A stretch of DNA of 64,000 nucleotides from positions 5,989,102 through 6,053,101 of the forward strand of contig NW_002060944.1 in the NCBI RefSeq assembly GCF_000150275.1, written 5' to 3'. Shown here piece after piece: positions 17,637-31,100 of this stretch. Origin of the DNA: Trichoplax adhaerens (taxonomy: Eukaryota > Placozoa > Uniplacotomia > Trichoplacea > Trichoplacidae). Numbering within the stretch: position 1 is the first letter of the stretch; every line of letters starts with the position of its first letter. The notes under the pieces were generated by a model that saw only the letters and a program-made list of their open reading frames with translations, had not been told where the DNA came from and made no database searches. Made by a program: the position numbers and the translations under genes.

Positions 17637-18959
17637 TTCTATAATCTACTTCATACTGATTTTATGAACTTATATGTAACATGATCAAACATATGAAAAA
17701 ACGTAAAATTTGCCTTTTATTAATTTGCATAAGTTAAATTCTATAATTAATTATCATGCAAACTCGTGTAAAATGTTGAATACCTCAAAATAGATATTGT
17801 AACTTTAATTCATTAATGCACAATACAGTACTGTAAATGGCTGCCATTATTTACGCGTATTCATTTATCTCATATTTATCCTAGACTATGGCTAAGTATT
17901 TTAACGACCAGTAATGTTGATAAAGCTAAAATTAGGATATCCAGCGGTATCACAGGGCAGCGAGCATATTACAAACTCAGCTTTTGATGTGATAGTATTG
18001 TTGTAGAAGTTTGTGTAGCATGAACAATTTCAATTGCTCAAAATATCAATTTTTATCACCGATAAAATGAATTGTAACAATGGTTAAAGATAATCCAAGA
18101 TAAATAATATCGAGTCGGTGAAAAATTCAGCTTATGTCTTAGTATGTTTTGCAAATCACAATATTTCAAGTAGTGAATATAAATGCGTGAATGTTCTATC
18201 TGTCTGTATAAAGTACAGTCTATATTGTTATTGTATGATATGTAAAAGAGTTCATAGGCGATAGCTCTCTCGATGCTCGTCAATTCTAACCCGAGACGTG
18301 CGACGTTCGTAAGAATCTGCTATTCTTCTTTCTCTTCTTAATAAAGTATTGTACCTCTATTCCCTTTCATCTAACTTATGTGATCATCTGTACCCTAGTG
18401 CTTACAATGGATTGCCCATCACAGCCTTCATCTATCCATAGAGGCGCCTACCGGAGTGTAGGCCGATACGTTCTAGCTCGTTATCTCAACGGCTACAACA
18501 TCACACCATCGTGTTTTCAATTGAAAGAGGGGAATGGGTCTAAAATTATGATTATTTCTGACGAGCTCAGTTTGATCGGCGTCATGGAACTAATTCAAGC
18601 ATGAATAGATGATATAATGAGTTTTGACAAATTGAATTTGCAAGAGCTTTCTTTTGGCAGTTGAGTATTGCTTTCGTAGAGCTCATACTACAATATCTAA
18701 GAGGTGAGTGTACGACATTGAGGTACTTTTTGCAATATCATAACGTTACAGTGATAGAATAAGATCAATCACTCGTTGAATTGGGGAATAAGCGATCAAA
18801 ACAGAAGACTTTATGCGATCGCTTCCTGGATTAAGTTTCAAGGCTGTACCGTGGTGTATGTAATCAATGTAGCCACGGTACAGATGTACTGTACAGCTGT
18901 ACTGTATATGTCATACACCGTTAAGTGATGTCATATGCTAGCTGCCTTCGTCTCAATCA

Positions 18960-19560
18960 ATTATATAGTATATGGTTCTGTACTTTAATATAGATAGATT
19001 CATATTCTGTTATGTCCGGTAGTAGCCCACTCCTGTGCGATCCTTTTCCAAATCAATTATATACAGTAGTATATAGTACTGTACTTTAATATAGATAGAT
19101 TCATATTCTATTGTGTCAGGTAGTAGCCCACTCCTGTGCGATCCTTTTCCAAATCAATTCTATACAGTAGTATATAGCACTGTACTTTAATATAGATAGA
19201 TTCATATTCTGTTATGTCAGGTAGTAGCTCACTCCTGTGCGATCCTTTTCCAAATCAATTATACTAGTGCAAACTCCCGTTGCTTTGCTGACGGTTTACG
19301 ATAATGTGCTCATTTAACAGATAGTATTACTATTTGATAGACCTGTCAGATGATCCTTTTCCAAATCAATTCTATACAGTAGTATATAGTTCTGTACTTT
19401 AATATAGATAGATTCATATTCTGTTGTGTCAGGTAGTAGCCCACTCCTGTGCGATCCTTTTCCAAATCAATTCTACACAGTAGTATACAGTATAGCACTG
19501 TACTCTAATATACTGTAGATAGATTCATATTCTCACTAGCCCCTCTCCTGTGCGATCCTT
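18960..19560. repeat. Tandem array of a ~101-bp unit, five copies plus an insert
   Basis: The shared core (TAGATAGATTCATATTCT, then a GTAGTAGCCCACTCCTGTGCG block, then GATCCTTTTCCAAATCAAT) starts at about 18991, 19092, 19193, 19404 and 19517. The first three copies are spaced exactly 101 bp. Copy three is followed by an unrelated stretch of about 90 bp (19265-19355). A pentamer run sits at the junction of the units. Confidence 0.85.
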
Positions 19561-19569
19561 TTCCAAATC

Positions 19570-19960
19570 GATCTATGTGCACTGGTGCAGTACAGGACAG
19601 GACGGTACAGTACGGTATAGTACTATCAATGAAGCTACAGTACTGTAGTCCAATGGAAAGTATCGTACGCTGCGTACTGTACACTGTACAGTACAGTGGC
19701 GGGAAATCTGATATCACCACACAGTACAGTATACAAAACAAACAAAATAATGGCTCTCCAGATACAGTGCTGTACTGTACTGTACATACCGTACAGTATG
19801 AATTTTCGTACAGTACAGTACCACAAGCTACAGTACTATGTACTGTGCGTGCAGCCCTGCACACCATACTGTACAGTAACGGACAGTATGGTGACAACAC
19901 TACTGTAATGTACAGTACAGTACTCTACTGTAATGAATAAAACTACTACTGTACTAATGT
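19570..19960. repeat. Large (TACTG)n/(CAGTA)n pentamer cluster
   Basis: About 390 bp of imperfect TACTG and CAGTA units in alternating orientation. Overlapping open frames of 60-131 codons on both strands arise only because the pentamer contains no stop codon. It follows the 101-bp array directly. Confidence 0.8.
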
Positions 19961-20034
19961 GCACTGATCAGTAATGTGCGCTGCAGTCACTGGAAACATT
20001 TCAAAAATAAGCCCTAAATCTTCTTCTTTGGCAG

Positions 20035-20188
20035 GCTAGAAACTCTGCAAGATTCGGCTCCAACAGATTCCATCTGTACTGTGTGTGATACTGCAATCAT
20101 CTTTGCATTGGGTATCAGAAAGGAACCTTTTACTTCTAATCAATCAATCCATTCATTGATAATCAGTAGAACGCAAGATTTGAACCAG
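20035..20188 (+). CDS. Orphan exon candidate of unknown gene
   Basis: A strong acceptor (pyrimidine tract, then TTTGGCAG) and a strong donor (CCAG then GTGAGT) bracket an open frame of 1 + 51 codons. The peptide begins LETLQDSAPTDSI and shows nothing I recognise. The neighbouring piece ending near 20522 has a good GTATGT donor but does not join this one in a simple phase, so no gene model is proposed. Confidence 0.3.
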
Positions 20189-21599
20189 GTGAGTCAAGAG
20201 TGACTTCTTCCATCTTGAGGTGTAGTGATAGCATTGTCATGGCAATCAAATTCGGATGCCTGGATAATCTACTGATTTTGGACATTTATATGCTCCAGTC
20301 TTGAACAGTTGTTCTAGTCGAAAGTCCAACTTGAACACATTGCTAGATAGTACTTGACTGCTCCTTTCTATCAGAAAAGTGGTAAGTCAAAGAGAGGGAA
20401 AACTTGTTCAAAGCAAGTGTAGCCGCCGATATTGGTGTGCACTATAGCAAACATCCACCAACCACTTTCGACACCGACAACAACCAAATGGTGACTAATG
20501 GCTACATCGAACCAAGGCTCTGGTATGTCAGTTGACTTTATGGAAGTTGTACTCAACGATAGATCACCTTACTCTACTTTTATCTTTATTTCCGTATTTC
20601 TTGATGAGTACGAGAATACTACGTTTGAGCTGCCAGTATTATAGCTGCTTACAACACCACCAACTGTATCTAAATTTGAAATACATCGGTAGACTTCTAT
20701 CGATAGGATTAAGAGATTAGGCAACTTTATTCAATTACCTCTTGATTACCAAATAGACATCCCCCAATAGGCTGTACTATATAGGTATAACAAATACTCT
20801 TGAATGATGATAAAGTAGAAATATTGTACAATCGCCTATTTTTAACCCTATCCTATTGCATCATGAGTGAAAATGTCTGATAATTATGGTCACCTTTGTT
20901 AACATCTTGAGTGAATGGCAACAAAGATTACGTGACCAATGGATTGCAACATCTACAGAAAGTCTATCATTAGTAGATATATGTATTGGGATCAACATTG
21001 ATCCAAACCATGTATTATTTCTCTTTATATAGTATCAATTTTTCTATTTCAACTGTAACTTGTTGCGTATACAGTAAACATAGTATTATTTTGGAGGTAT
21101 GATAGGGTACACTCGCTCAGTGCACACCATGAGTTCGATTCAGCTTGACTAATCAAACGTAGTAATACACGACAATATACAACTATCCAAAATAAAAAGT
21201 TATTGTCTAGATGTGTGTCTAAGACTACTATATCATGCGTTTACTGTAATATAGTGTCACGATTTCATTGCCAAATTCTGCAAATGTTATACATGCAGTA
21301 GCCTATCAAAAACCGAGAAAACCCAAAGTAATCACGATAAGTTTAGTGGTAGCTTATTCAAAATTAATTTGTAATTTTAGCATAGTACAATTGTCCATAA
21401 ATTGAGTAGGCTATATTCCAACTAAAGCATAAAGCAGCCCATTCCAATTGCAATTTACGGATCTGTTCGTTTCTTACCACGTTATAAAATGCATAATCAT
21501 TTCTATTAAAGTCAGTTAATGTAGAATTGTTTAAGACCGGGCAGACCTATGTACGGCTATATTACCTTAGGCTATTATTTCTTTTTCAAGTACAGCCTG

Positions 21600-21823
21600 T
21601 ACTTGACCACGATCAATACAAAATGATTAGTATTCTATCATGGGGTGTATATTTTAATGAAGCTTTATTGATCGTTAATTGTTTATTTCTCTTACTAGAT
21701 GAAATGCCTGGTTATCATCCATCTAATCATTTAGAACTTGTATGCGGAGATACTACTAGACTTACAAAACTACGAAAACTTGAAAAGGTGTTAAAGAAAG
21801 CAAAATCTTGTACTACCTTGTAA
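21600..21823 (+). CDS. Possible terminal exon of an unknown membrane protein
   Basis: After an acceptor-like TTTCAAGTACAG, an open frame of about 74 codons runs to a TAA at 21821-21823. It contains a hydrophobic segment (EALLIVNCLFLLL) followed by a basic, coiled-coil-like tail rich in Lys and Leu. No family is recognised and upstream exons were not traced. It ends about 340 bp before the first traced TOPBP1 exon and does not resemble TOPBP1. Confidence 0.3.
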
Positions 21824-22166
21824 TCTTGATCAATTTAGTTTACAGTTAACAATTTACTACCATTAATTAATTTTACTGTACAGTTTATGTCATTTAAATA
21901 TATCAAACGCTATCACCTTTAGTTGTGCAGTAGACTAATAATTTATTTTATTACTCAATATCATATCATCGAGGACATCTGAAATATAAAATTAATTATT
22001 TATTAAACTAAATCATTTCTTATACATCCCCATGTCAACATATAAATTCATGCCCAATGAATTACTTATTTAATAATAAATTTACCATAACTTTGCACAT
22101 CCACTTCAGCTAGACTATTCGCTATAGTATAATAAATCAGTTAATGCAACTGCTTCATTCTGATAG

Positions 22167-25100
22167 CTTGTCAAGCGTCAAGGCTACGTTGTACATTGGA
22201 CAAAATTGGAAGAAGTACATAAAAAGAAATTCGAGAGTGATGTAACATACGTTTTAGATCCTTTTTCTGGTCAATATTTTGAGCACTTGAAGCAAATTGG
22301 AGCCAGGTTAGCTTACTTGTTTGAGTATTATTTTTAAAACTGGTAAAATTAACTTTAAAATAAATCATATTCTTATTTATAAGAGAAGATTCTGCTATGT
22401 CCATATCCACAACTACTAATTTTCTAATAATTTACACTAAAATTGTATCTATTGTTAAAATTTTTTTCACGTGTTTAGAATTGTTGGCCCACAATGTCTG
22501 GAACACAGCATTACGAAAAAAGAGGTAAATTAGTTGTATTGGCAATACTATAGATGTTGTTTAAAAAACGAACGACAACTAACGTTATTGATATTCAACT
22601 AAACTAGTCAATCAGTCTAATTCTAATAGTAAAATAATAGGTTCGTTGATTTTCTCCTATTTTCATCCTTAGCCACTGCTAGATTCTCCGTATCCTGTTT
22701 TCAATTTTGTTATGAAAGATCTAGTAATATGTTGTACCAACTTATCAAAGGATGACCGGGTGAGCTATTGTATATAAGTCCATATACTACGCAATATCGC
22801 ATAGAATTTTAAAAATAACCAAATACCTTTGTAGCAGAGATTGTAAATATCGTGAGCCATCGATTGAAAACTGTTCTACAATATACGTAACTGTTGTTGC
22901 ATTCCATAAATTTAGGATGAACTACATTCTCTTATTAAAATGATGGGTGGTAAAGTTAATCCTCACTTAACAACAGATGTAAGTCTCATATACTAACAAA
23001 ACTGCAAGTAGAACTCTTGCAAATATTTATTCTACGCTAGCTAATCATGCTGTGTTATATAAGAAGCGATGCATAATGAAACATAATTACACGTTCACCC
23101 AATATTGAATTTGCTAGGTAACACATCTAGTTGCTGGCGAGGTTGGATCAAAAAAATATCAGGTTCCGACTTAATTGCGGTTACTATAGTGTTGTAATAT
23201 TCTTTCGATTCCCATTCCTGACGAGTTATAATTATGTTATCACATACACTAGGTTGCATTATCAATAGGCAAATCAATCGTTTCTCCAACATGGGTAACA
23301 GAAAGCTGGAAATTATCACAAGATCGGTAATTGAGCAATTAGTTGCGTGCAATCGACATAACAGATATTACACTGAAATTTTTTATTTGTCCACTCTATT
23401 ACATCAGGCCAATAATACCAACAGATGAGAATTTTATGGTATAATTTTTTGTGATCACTTAATAAATGTCATTTTCGATTTAATTCAACTATGTACTGTA
23501 AGACATTACCTAACTAAAATGATTGCAATTATTTCAGAACAAACATCTGTGTCCGATATTTTCTGGATGTACAATCTGTGTAACTGGATTAGATAAAGAG
23601 GAAAGAGGAAATATTGATAAACTAATTACTGTAAATGGTACGATATTGTTAGATTCGACGATAATAAGACATTATTAAAGATATTATTTTTCACGAAGCA
23701 ATGCAAGGATATCTATCATATTCTAGAAAAACAATTGAGTTTCTAAACATGTAATATTTCATTCTTGATGATGTATTACTTTAGGCGGCAGTTATTCGCC
23801 GGAATTAGATCAGAGGTGCACACATCTATTGGTTAACGTACCGAAAGGTTGGTAATGATAATCAATAACGATTACAGTATATAAAGTTAGTTTGCTAATA
23901 TAATTACTCTTCCAACTTTAATAACTTTATCTATGTAAATAGGGGATAAATATGAATATGCTTTACAATGGAATATTCATTGTGTATTAACTAAGGTATT
24001 TTAGCTGTAAAATTTCTTCGTATTAAAATCCTGCAATGAGAGTTATCTATTTTGTGTTGTCCAATACGTTAATGTATAGCTACTGTTTGTAACAACTCTG
24101 AATTTTACGTTTTAGTGGTTCTATGACAGCTTGAAAGCTAAAGGTGCACTGAGTGAAAATAAATATATTTGTGTTAATAAAAGCTCGAAAAGTAACGAAC
24201 ATGCAAAAAGTAAGTAGTTTAGAAGATTTAACCATGCGTAAGGCTGTTTAGTGTTTTATACTGTATTAAAATTAAGACATACGCATACGCTTGATTTTAT
24301 AGGCCGAGAAGTTGCGCATTCATCTACAAATCGGCAATCACAGATAAGAAGTCTAGAGGAAATTAAGAAGAGCGAATCTAGAGAAACAAAGTTGGATATT
24401 ACCATCCCCGAACACAGCTCATTCTTTCTTGATGGATGCAAGGTTTAATCTATTATATTAACATGCATTTATAACAGATCTTACGAACCTGCTTATATCT
24501 CTTTACGTTTAGATCTTATTAAGCGGTTTTAATGAAATTCAGCAAAGTCAACTACAAAGTGTGATTAATTCTGGTGGAGGCACAAGGTAATGCCATTTCT
24601 TGTTATGGGTAACTACAGTGTACAGGCTTAAGTTGCCCTTGAAATTCTAAAATGAATAAAAAATGAACAAGTTATACAGATACAGTTTTAGGATCGTAAC
24701 TTATTATTTCAATTGTATACAACTACGGCTACCAGATTTAATACTTTGGAAGATTCAGTTACTCACGTCGTAATATCGGAAGATAGCTTATGGAATCCTA
24801 CTGATTTAAAAGCCTTAAAATCTCAGTAAGGCAATATATGCATATACGCATAATTACTATCAATATCTGGTATTATATATAAAATGAGGATACTTAATTT
24901 TTGCGAATAGACCGTTTGTTGTCTCTGTACGCTGGTTAATAGACTCATCTAAAAATGGGATAAAGCTTCCGGAAGATGATTATCTAGTGAATGCAAAAGC
25001 GTGAGTATAGACTACAGTAATTGCTATAAAAGCGGTACTAGCGGAGTTTAAATTTTTTACATCTCGTGTAGTACTGTACGTTGGGTTTACTTATCATCAA

Positions 25101-28100
25101 TAATTTTCATCATGTAGAGAAAGAAACAGTAGCACTTCCTTGCAACCCTCCCGTAAGAGGAAAAATGTAGGCCTTAGTCTTGCCGAATCAGACTATGGAG
25201 ATGTGACTGAGATTATCAATCAATATGTACCTGTTGATGGTAAAGATTACTTTTATAAGATAATGCTTCTCGAGTACATTAGCAAGAATTATCTTCCATT
25301 AAGCTCATTAACTTTTGAGTAGATTCTAAGAAAGCTCCAAGCGAATTGTTTTGTGGAAAGAAACTTTATATTTGTGGATTTACAGAAGCTCACATCACCC
25401 AGTTACAGCTAATAATAGAAACCAATGGAGGTAAATAAGTTTTGTTAACTGTGAGGTATTTAATTTTATACTATCGATATCAGTTTGAGGTTATCAATGC
25501 CACGTTTAAGGAGTGTTTTAAATCCTGAAGTAAAATTTACTTTGTAAATAAAAAATATGCGTAATTAAATTTTCAGGCCAAGTATTGACAAATTCTTTAC
25601 AAGCCGATATGATAATCACTCCTCCATGTATATATGAATCTGAGGATGAAAATTCATCATTAAGGAATTTACCCTGTGTAACTACTTATTATCTCGTACG
25701 TTTTGTAATCTTTGCTTAACAATAATACTAAAGTGCCTGTTAACGGAAATTAATCTCAGAATTTTAATTACGGTTAGGAGGATTGTCTTGAAGTGAAACA
25801 ACTAAAAGATATTAGTGAATCTGTTTTTTACAAGCCCTTTTATTTACCGGCTGGAGTCAACCCACTAAAGGATTGTGTCCTATCTATTAGGTATGTAATC
25901 GTAGCTTCTAAAATTTTACTTATCTGACTAATAATAACTGGTATTTGATGAACCTATTTAGTCAATTTTCCGGATCTTTAAGAAATTATTTAATTGAATT
26001 GATACGATTCGTAGGAGGAAGGTAATGAAGTCTTTGTACAGTAGTTTCAAACATTATAAGAAATTCAAGCTTGTTTTGAAGACTTAATGGAAATTGATTC
26101 TATATTAAATAGATTTCAGGAGCAGCTAGTAAGGTTGCCGCAAGGTAAACTTTATCCAAGTACGCATTTACTGCTAATTAAACCATCAGGTTCGAAATAT
26201 GGCGCCGCAAAGAAGTGGAAAATACCAACTGTCTCTGAGAAGTATGTATACTTAGAAATTTTTACTAACTGACTATGCTTTTGTAACAAAGTCATTTGAT
26301 TTTTTAGGTGGTTGATAGCATCTTGCGAGGCAGCAGAGAGAGCCGTCGAAAATCAGTACATAGTCGACGAATTTGTATCCTCTGTAAAATCTACAGAAAA
26401 TACCACAACCATGGATACTGTACAGCCGGTTCCTGATACAACCGAAAGATTAAAGCCAGTTGAAACTTCCGTGCCAGATGCAGTACGTTCGGTAAGATGT
26501 GTACAACATTGATACTTATATAGCGCTGCTTACGATTGCCGAGGTCCGCCTATACTGTACTCGTACTATAAGGACTATCGGCTTAAAGCGTTGTTGGCAT
26601 AGGTATCCAAATCGTCTTAAATTTTTCAATTTATTTTTACAAGTTGAACTTAGTGTGATTGTGTTTCATATCCGATTTTCAGTTAGTAATTGATCCAGTA
26701 GAAGATAATTGCGAAGAGCCAACGATAGCGAACTCTGATAACAAAAAGGAGTTAACGGATGACGATAAAGAAAATGGAAACCCCGTAGAAGTTTTTGAAA
26801 GTGAAGTAAGTCAGTTGGAATATACGATGCAATAATATTCAGCTCAAGTTATATTTGCTTTATTCACAGTCGACAGTTCTGAAAGGTGTAACAATTTCTG
26901 CAAGTAAAAAACTAAGCTCAAGTCATCGTAAGTTCTGTGCTTTTATTCGGGAAATTCGACGATTAACGTCTAATCGTGCTATATTATAACTCATACAAGG
27001 TCAATTTGAAAGAGAAGCTTCACAACTAGGAGCCGACTGGCGTTGGACCTTTGAGGATTGCTGTACTCATTTTATCTATCAGGTAGCGGATGTGACGCTA
27101 ACTCGCGTCCAAATAGATAATGATAAATGTATCACACCATTACCAAATTTGTTTGAAAAAGTACGCAGTACTGTATGTAATTAGTAGTTCAATTGATTGA
27201 TACTGTGTTATATATGCATTGAGCACAGCCGTTGCACGCCTAAAATTAAGTGCTAATCAACTCTGTATCAAATGTAATAATGATAGGGAAAAGCGACCGA
27301 AAATAACAGAGAGTTGAAGGCAGCAAAGAAAGCAAAGGCTATTTTAGTATCACCTTCTTGGTTAAAAGCAGTAAATTTCGACAATCAGATTATAAATATA
27401 ATGACTTGTATTTATTACAAAATTAATTCTTACACATTTGAAGTCGTTAACAATGTTAAAATGTTCATTTTAAATTTTTTAGTGTTTAACAGAAAAACGC
27501 CGACTAGAAGAATCTAGTTATCCAATAACTTACAATCCTAAATTAAATTTGGTAAACAATATCAAATTTTTATTGCCTAATAACGTTTCGTTCACAGAAT
27601 ATACAAAAATGATTCTACACGCAACCCAGAAATGTATTTATTGACTAGTTTTTAATACACTATTATTTAACAATGACAGATTCGTATTTTGTTTCTGTAG
27701 TATATAATTGAAAACTAACCTAACTTAAAGTATTGCTTTGACTGCCTTATTAACTGTATATTATGACTATTGTATATATTATAATTATAATTTATATTGA
27801 CTAGCTTTGATAGCAGTTTAACATTTGAAATTCATTTCTATGGTATATAATCGAAACTAATACTAATTTGTTTTATTATTGTAAGTCCGTGTTATCCAGG
27901 ACTGAGAAAGAACTAAAGGTATACTGAAACTATAAATTATCTAGTTTTATAATATATCATCGATTTGCAACAATCTTCATCTCCTAATAAGGATGAGCCG
28001 GTCAGGAAAAGGCGAAGAACAAGGCGTAGCCTAAATCCGGAAAGTAATCAAGTTGAAAAATTTTTGGATGATTCGGGTTTAGACCCAGAAATAGACAAAA

Positions 28101-31100
28101 ATGACAATACCGGATTCGATAATTCAGGTAATAGATACCGGACCAAAATTTCTATCAATTGTAGTATTCAACCTATAAAATAGATAGCAAAAAGTTAATA
28201 ATCTATATATTTAATGTCTGATTACTAGTAGGTCATATAAGTGAAATCGAAAATGAAGATAACAGGGTAAGATATACATAGAGTACACAATTAAGATATC
28301 ATATCAATGCTACTACTAACCTGCTGCTGTAATTATCAGGAAGGAACGCTAGAATCACGTGAAGATTTTAAAAGACATGTAGACGAACTGATTGAAGTAA
28401 CTAGGTAACGTATCCGGGATTTCTACTATTAACTTTAGGGATCCATAAATCTTTACTGTTAATCTTTCCCCAGGGTAACAAGAAGTAGTCGCAAGAAAAG
28501 TCGGAAATCTCTCTCCTGTAAGATATAACTGGATATTTTTTCTACCGTAGTGTTGAAAATTCGAGGCTACCTTCCCTTAGTACTTTTCCACGATTTGAAT
28601 ATGGTAACATTCTCTGTAACTATTCGTACGCATACGCTGCTTCTTCTCTAGGTACTCCGGATTCAAAGGATATTCCTACTAGTGGAGAGGTACACACTTC
28701 TTGCTTTGTAAATTATACTGTTAAAAAGGCTGACTTACTTGACCCATTGAATAGTCAGGATGAATTGATAGTAATATTGTAGTACCGTGCTTGTTTTCCA
28801 TAGGCAAGCAAAACTAATCAAACGACACATCGCATAACCAGAAAAATGGCGCAAAATTTGGCCAACAAGATTACAGCAGGTAATTTAGTACATATAAGCG
28901 ATACTACGGTATATTAGCCAAGGTGTAACTTTTTCTGTATCATAGTAAGATATTATTCAACGATAATTGTTACTTGTATTCACTTGTCGACGCTACTATT
29001 AAGGTGAACCAGCGTCCGCATCCCTCGAATCTACTTCTGATTATTCTCAAACGGAGGCAATTACATATGATGACCCTGCTGGAAGGTAAGAAATCTCTTC
29101 TCTTTGCGCTATTGTCCATTAGCTATATAGTGCCACTTACCAATACTCTTTTGAATGTAGTCAGCTTTATTTCATGTAATTCATAATTACTCAGTGTAGA
29201 AAAGGTATTGTGTCATTCTTGTCATTAGACATATTCTTAAACATATTGTCATCCTGTTTGTATTCGAATGATGAAACTCAAAAAAAAACACAAAAAAATA
29301 ACTTTCTAAGGCAGGAGCGGGAAAGGATAAAAGCGCGGCTAAGACGAAATCGCAGTGGTGAGAAAACAGATTCTGAACGTGATGACCTAAACGAAACTTG
29401 TGACAGCAAGGATAGGTACTCCTAACAATAACGAATTGCAATTTTGGCGCAACAACAGTACTGTTGTGCTGGTTATGTGGCAAATATCAAATTCTAAACA
29501 ACATACCGTAGGACTACTGCACTTACTTACTATAAAATCAGAAACACTACATTACAATACACTAACGTAATTATGAAAAAAATAAATACCTATTCTTTAT
29601 CATACCCATGTCATTTAGTAGTTTAGAACGTAGAGACTTGTCAAGTTTGTGGAGTGGACCGAATAGCTTATAGAATAAAGTCATTATTTGTAGTCGTAGT
29701 AATGCACTGTAGTCGTGTTGGAAGTGGGCTATGCGTCAAATGTTAGTACGACAATGGTTGATGCTAAAACGATCTTGAATTTTGATGCTTATTTTATCAT
29801 TATTCATATGTATTCATATCTAGAGTAAAGATTAATACCGGACGGCAATCTCCTGCATCATTTGGTGTCCATTTATCCAGTACGTGGTGTATGATCATTG
29901 ATGAAAACGTTTTTAAAATATCGAATTCTACTGCTTGCTGAGATGCTTTGATAGTCTGTCTATCTATAACTGAAGAAACAGTTTCTTGTATTTGCTAAGA
30001 ATGATAACGAACAATATCTTACTTTGACATCACTTTAGACACGAATTTAAAAGTACTCTCAATGGGTGTTGATGAAGCTGAAGGAATTTGTAGCCCTGTA
30101 AATACTCAATATAAACGGTTTTCGTCTAACAACTAAGCTGATTTACCAATAATAATACATAAATAGAGCAAGATATTTGTAATAATAAGTATTTGTAGTA
30201 AATGATGATAAATGAACATTACTGAGATAAATGATCCTTTACTCTTCCTATGTAGTCGCCTGCCAAGGTACAATATCGATTTCTTCTATCTGCGATGAAA
30301 CCACAAGTACGTCTGCATATACATATATAACACTGCATATACGAATACACGTATGATACATATACATATGTTGATTCATTAACCGATACAATAAGTACTT
30401 GATAAAAAATTTTCTTACGACTGTCTTGAAGTTGTTCTAACCAAGCATATCTTAAAATGTATCTGATCGTTGATTGTATTTTTAAAATACGCGCATGTTT
30501 GCTGCCTTTTAGGAAAAGATAAATTACGCGGGCATTGTCGAAAATCTTGAAGGTGTATTCTATGATACGCAATACTTCACTCAAGCTTGCACACATGTAG
30601 TCGTCGGTGAGAACTTTCACTAATAGAATTTCTATCAATATGTTCTAAGTAGTCCTACCATTGACTTTTTTAAACAGCTTCAATTTTCTATCCTTTGAGT
30701 ACACGCTGTGTAACTTCTCCTAGTCTCAAATATACCTATTCTAAATTTTTAAGCCTTGAGCATAATTGTATTCTAAATGTTCTATAGTCTTGAGTCTATG
30801 TATTTTAGATTTCTTAATCTTCTAGTATAATTATTCACACTTTCAAATTTTCTATCTTGGGGCGCACACGTCTACATTTCTTCAAGTCTTCAATATAGGT
30901 TCTAAACTTCTTAGATTTCTGTACAGGGAGGTATTCAAAATTTCCTAGTCTTTTTGAGTTTACGTATTCTAAATTTTTCTAGTCTTGAGTAAATGCATTC
31001 TAAATTTGCTTCTGAGTATAGATATTCTAGATTTCTTAGCCTTGAGTATACACGCTTTAAACTTTCTAATCTTCTGGGTAAACCGTAGAAACGTATTCTA

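Larger units (their letters stand above)
17637..22166. other. Gene-poor region with repeats and orphan exon candidates
   Basis: No gene I can name. The 101-bp array (18960-19560) and a pentamer cluster (19570-19960) are entered separately. Candidate coding pieces: an ATG frame at 18411-18604 (64 residues), an exon-like block at 20035-20188, an open stretch ending at a good donor near 20522, an ATG frame at about 20888-21010, and a terminal-exon-like frame at 21600-21823. One or two divergent genes may sit here. The first exon of TOPBP1 should also lie here and was not found. Confidence 0.4.

Noticed and set aside
19505-19940. Frames of 121 and 131 codons on opposite strands
   Set aside because: They translate as YCTVL and QYSTV monotony from the pentamer cluster. 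An artefact of a stop-free repeat.
30219-30638. 139-codon minus-strand frame inside the TOPBP1 intron
   Set aside because: Its composition is AT-driven and it has no recognisable motif. It sits next to the minisatellite.
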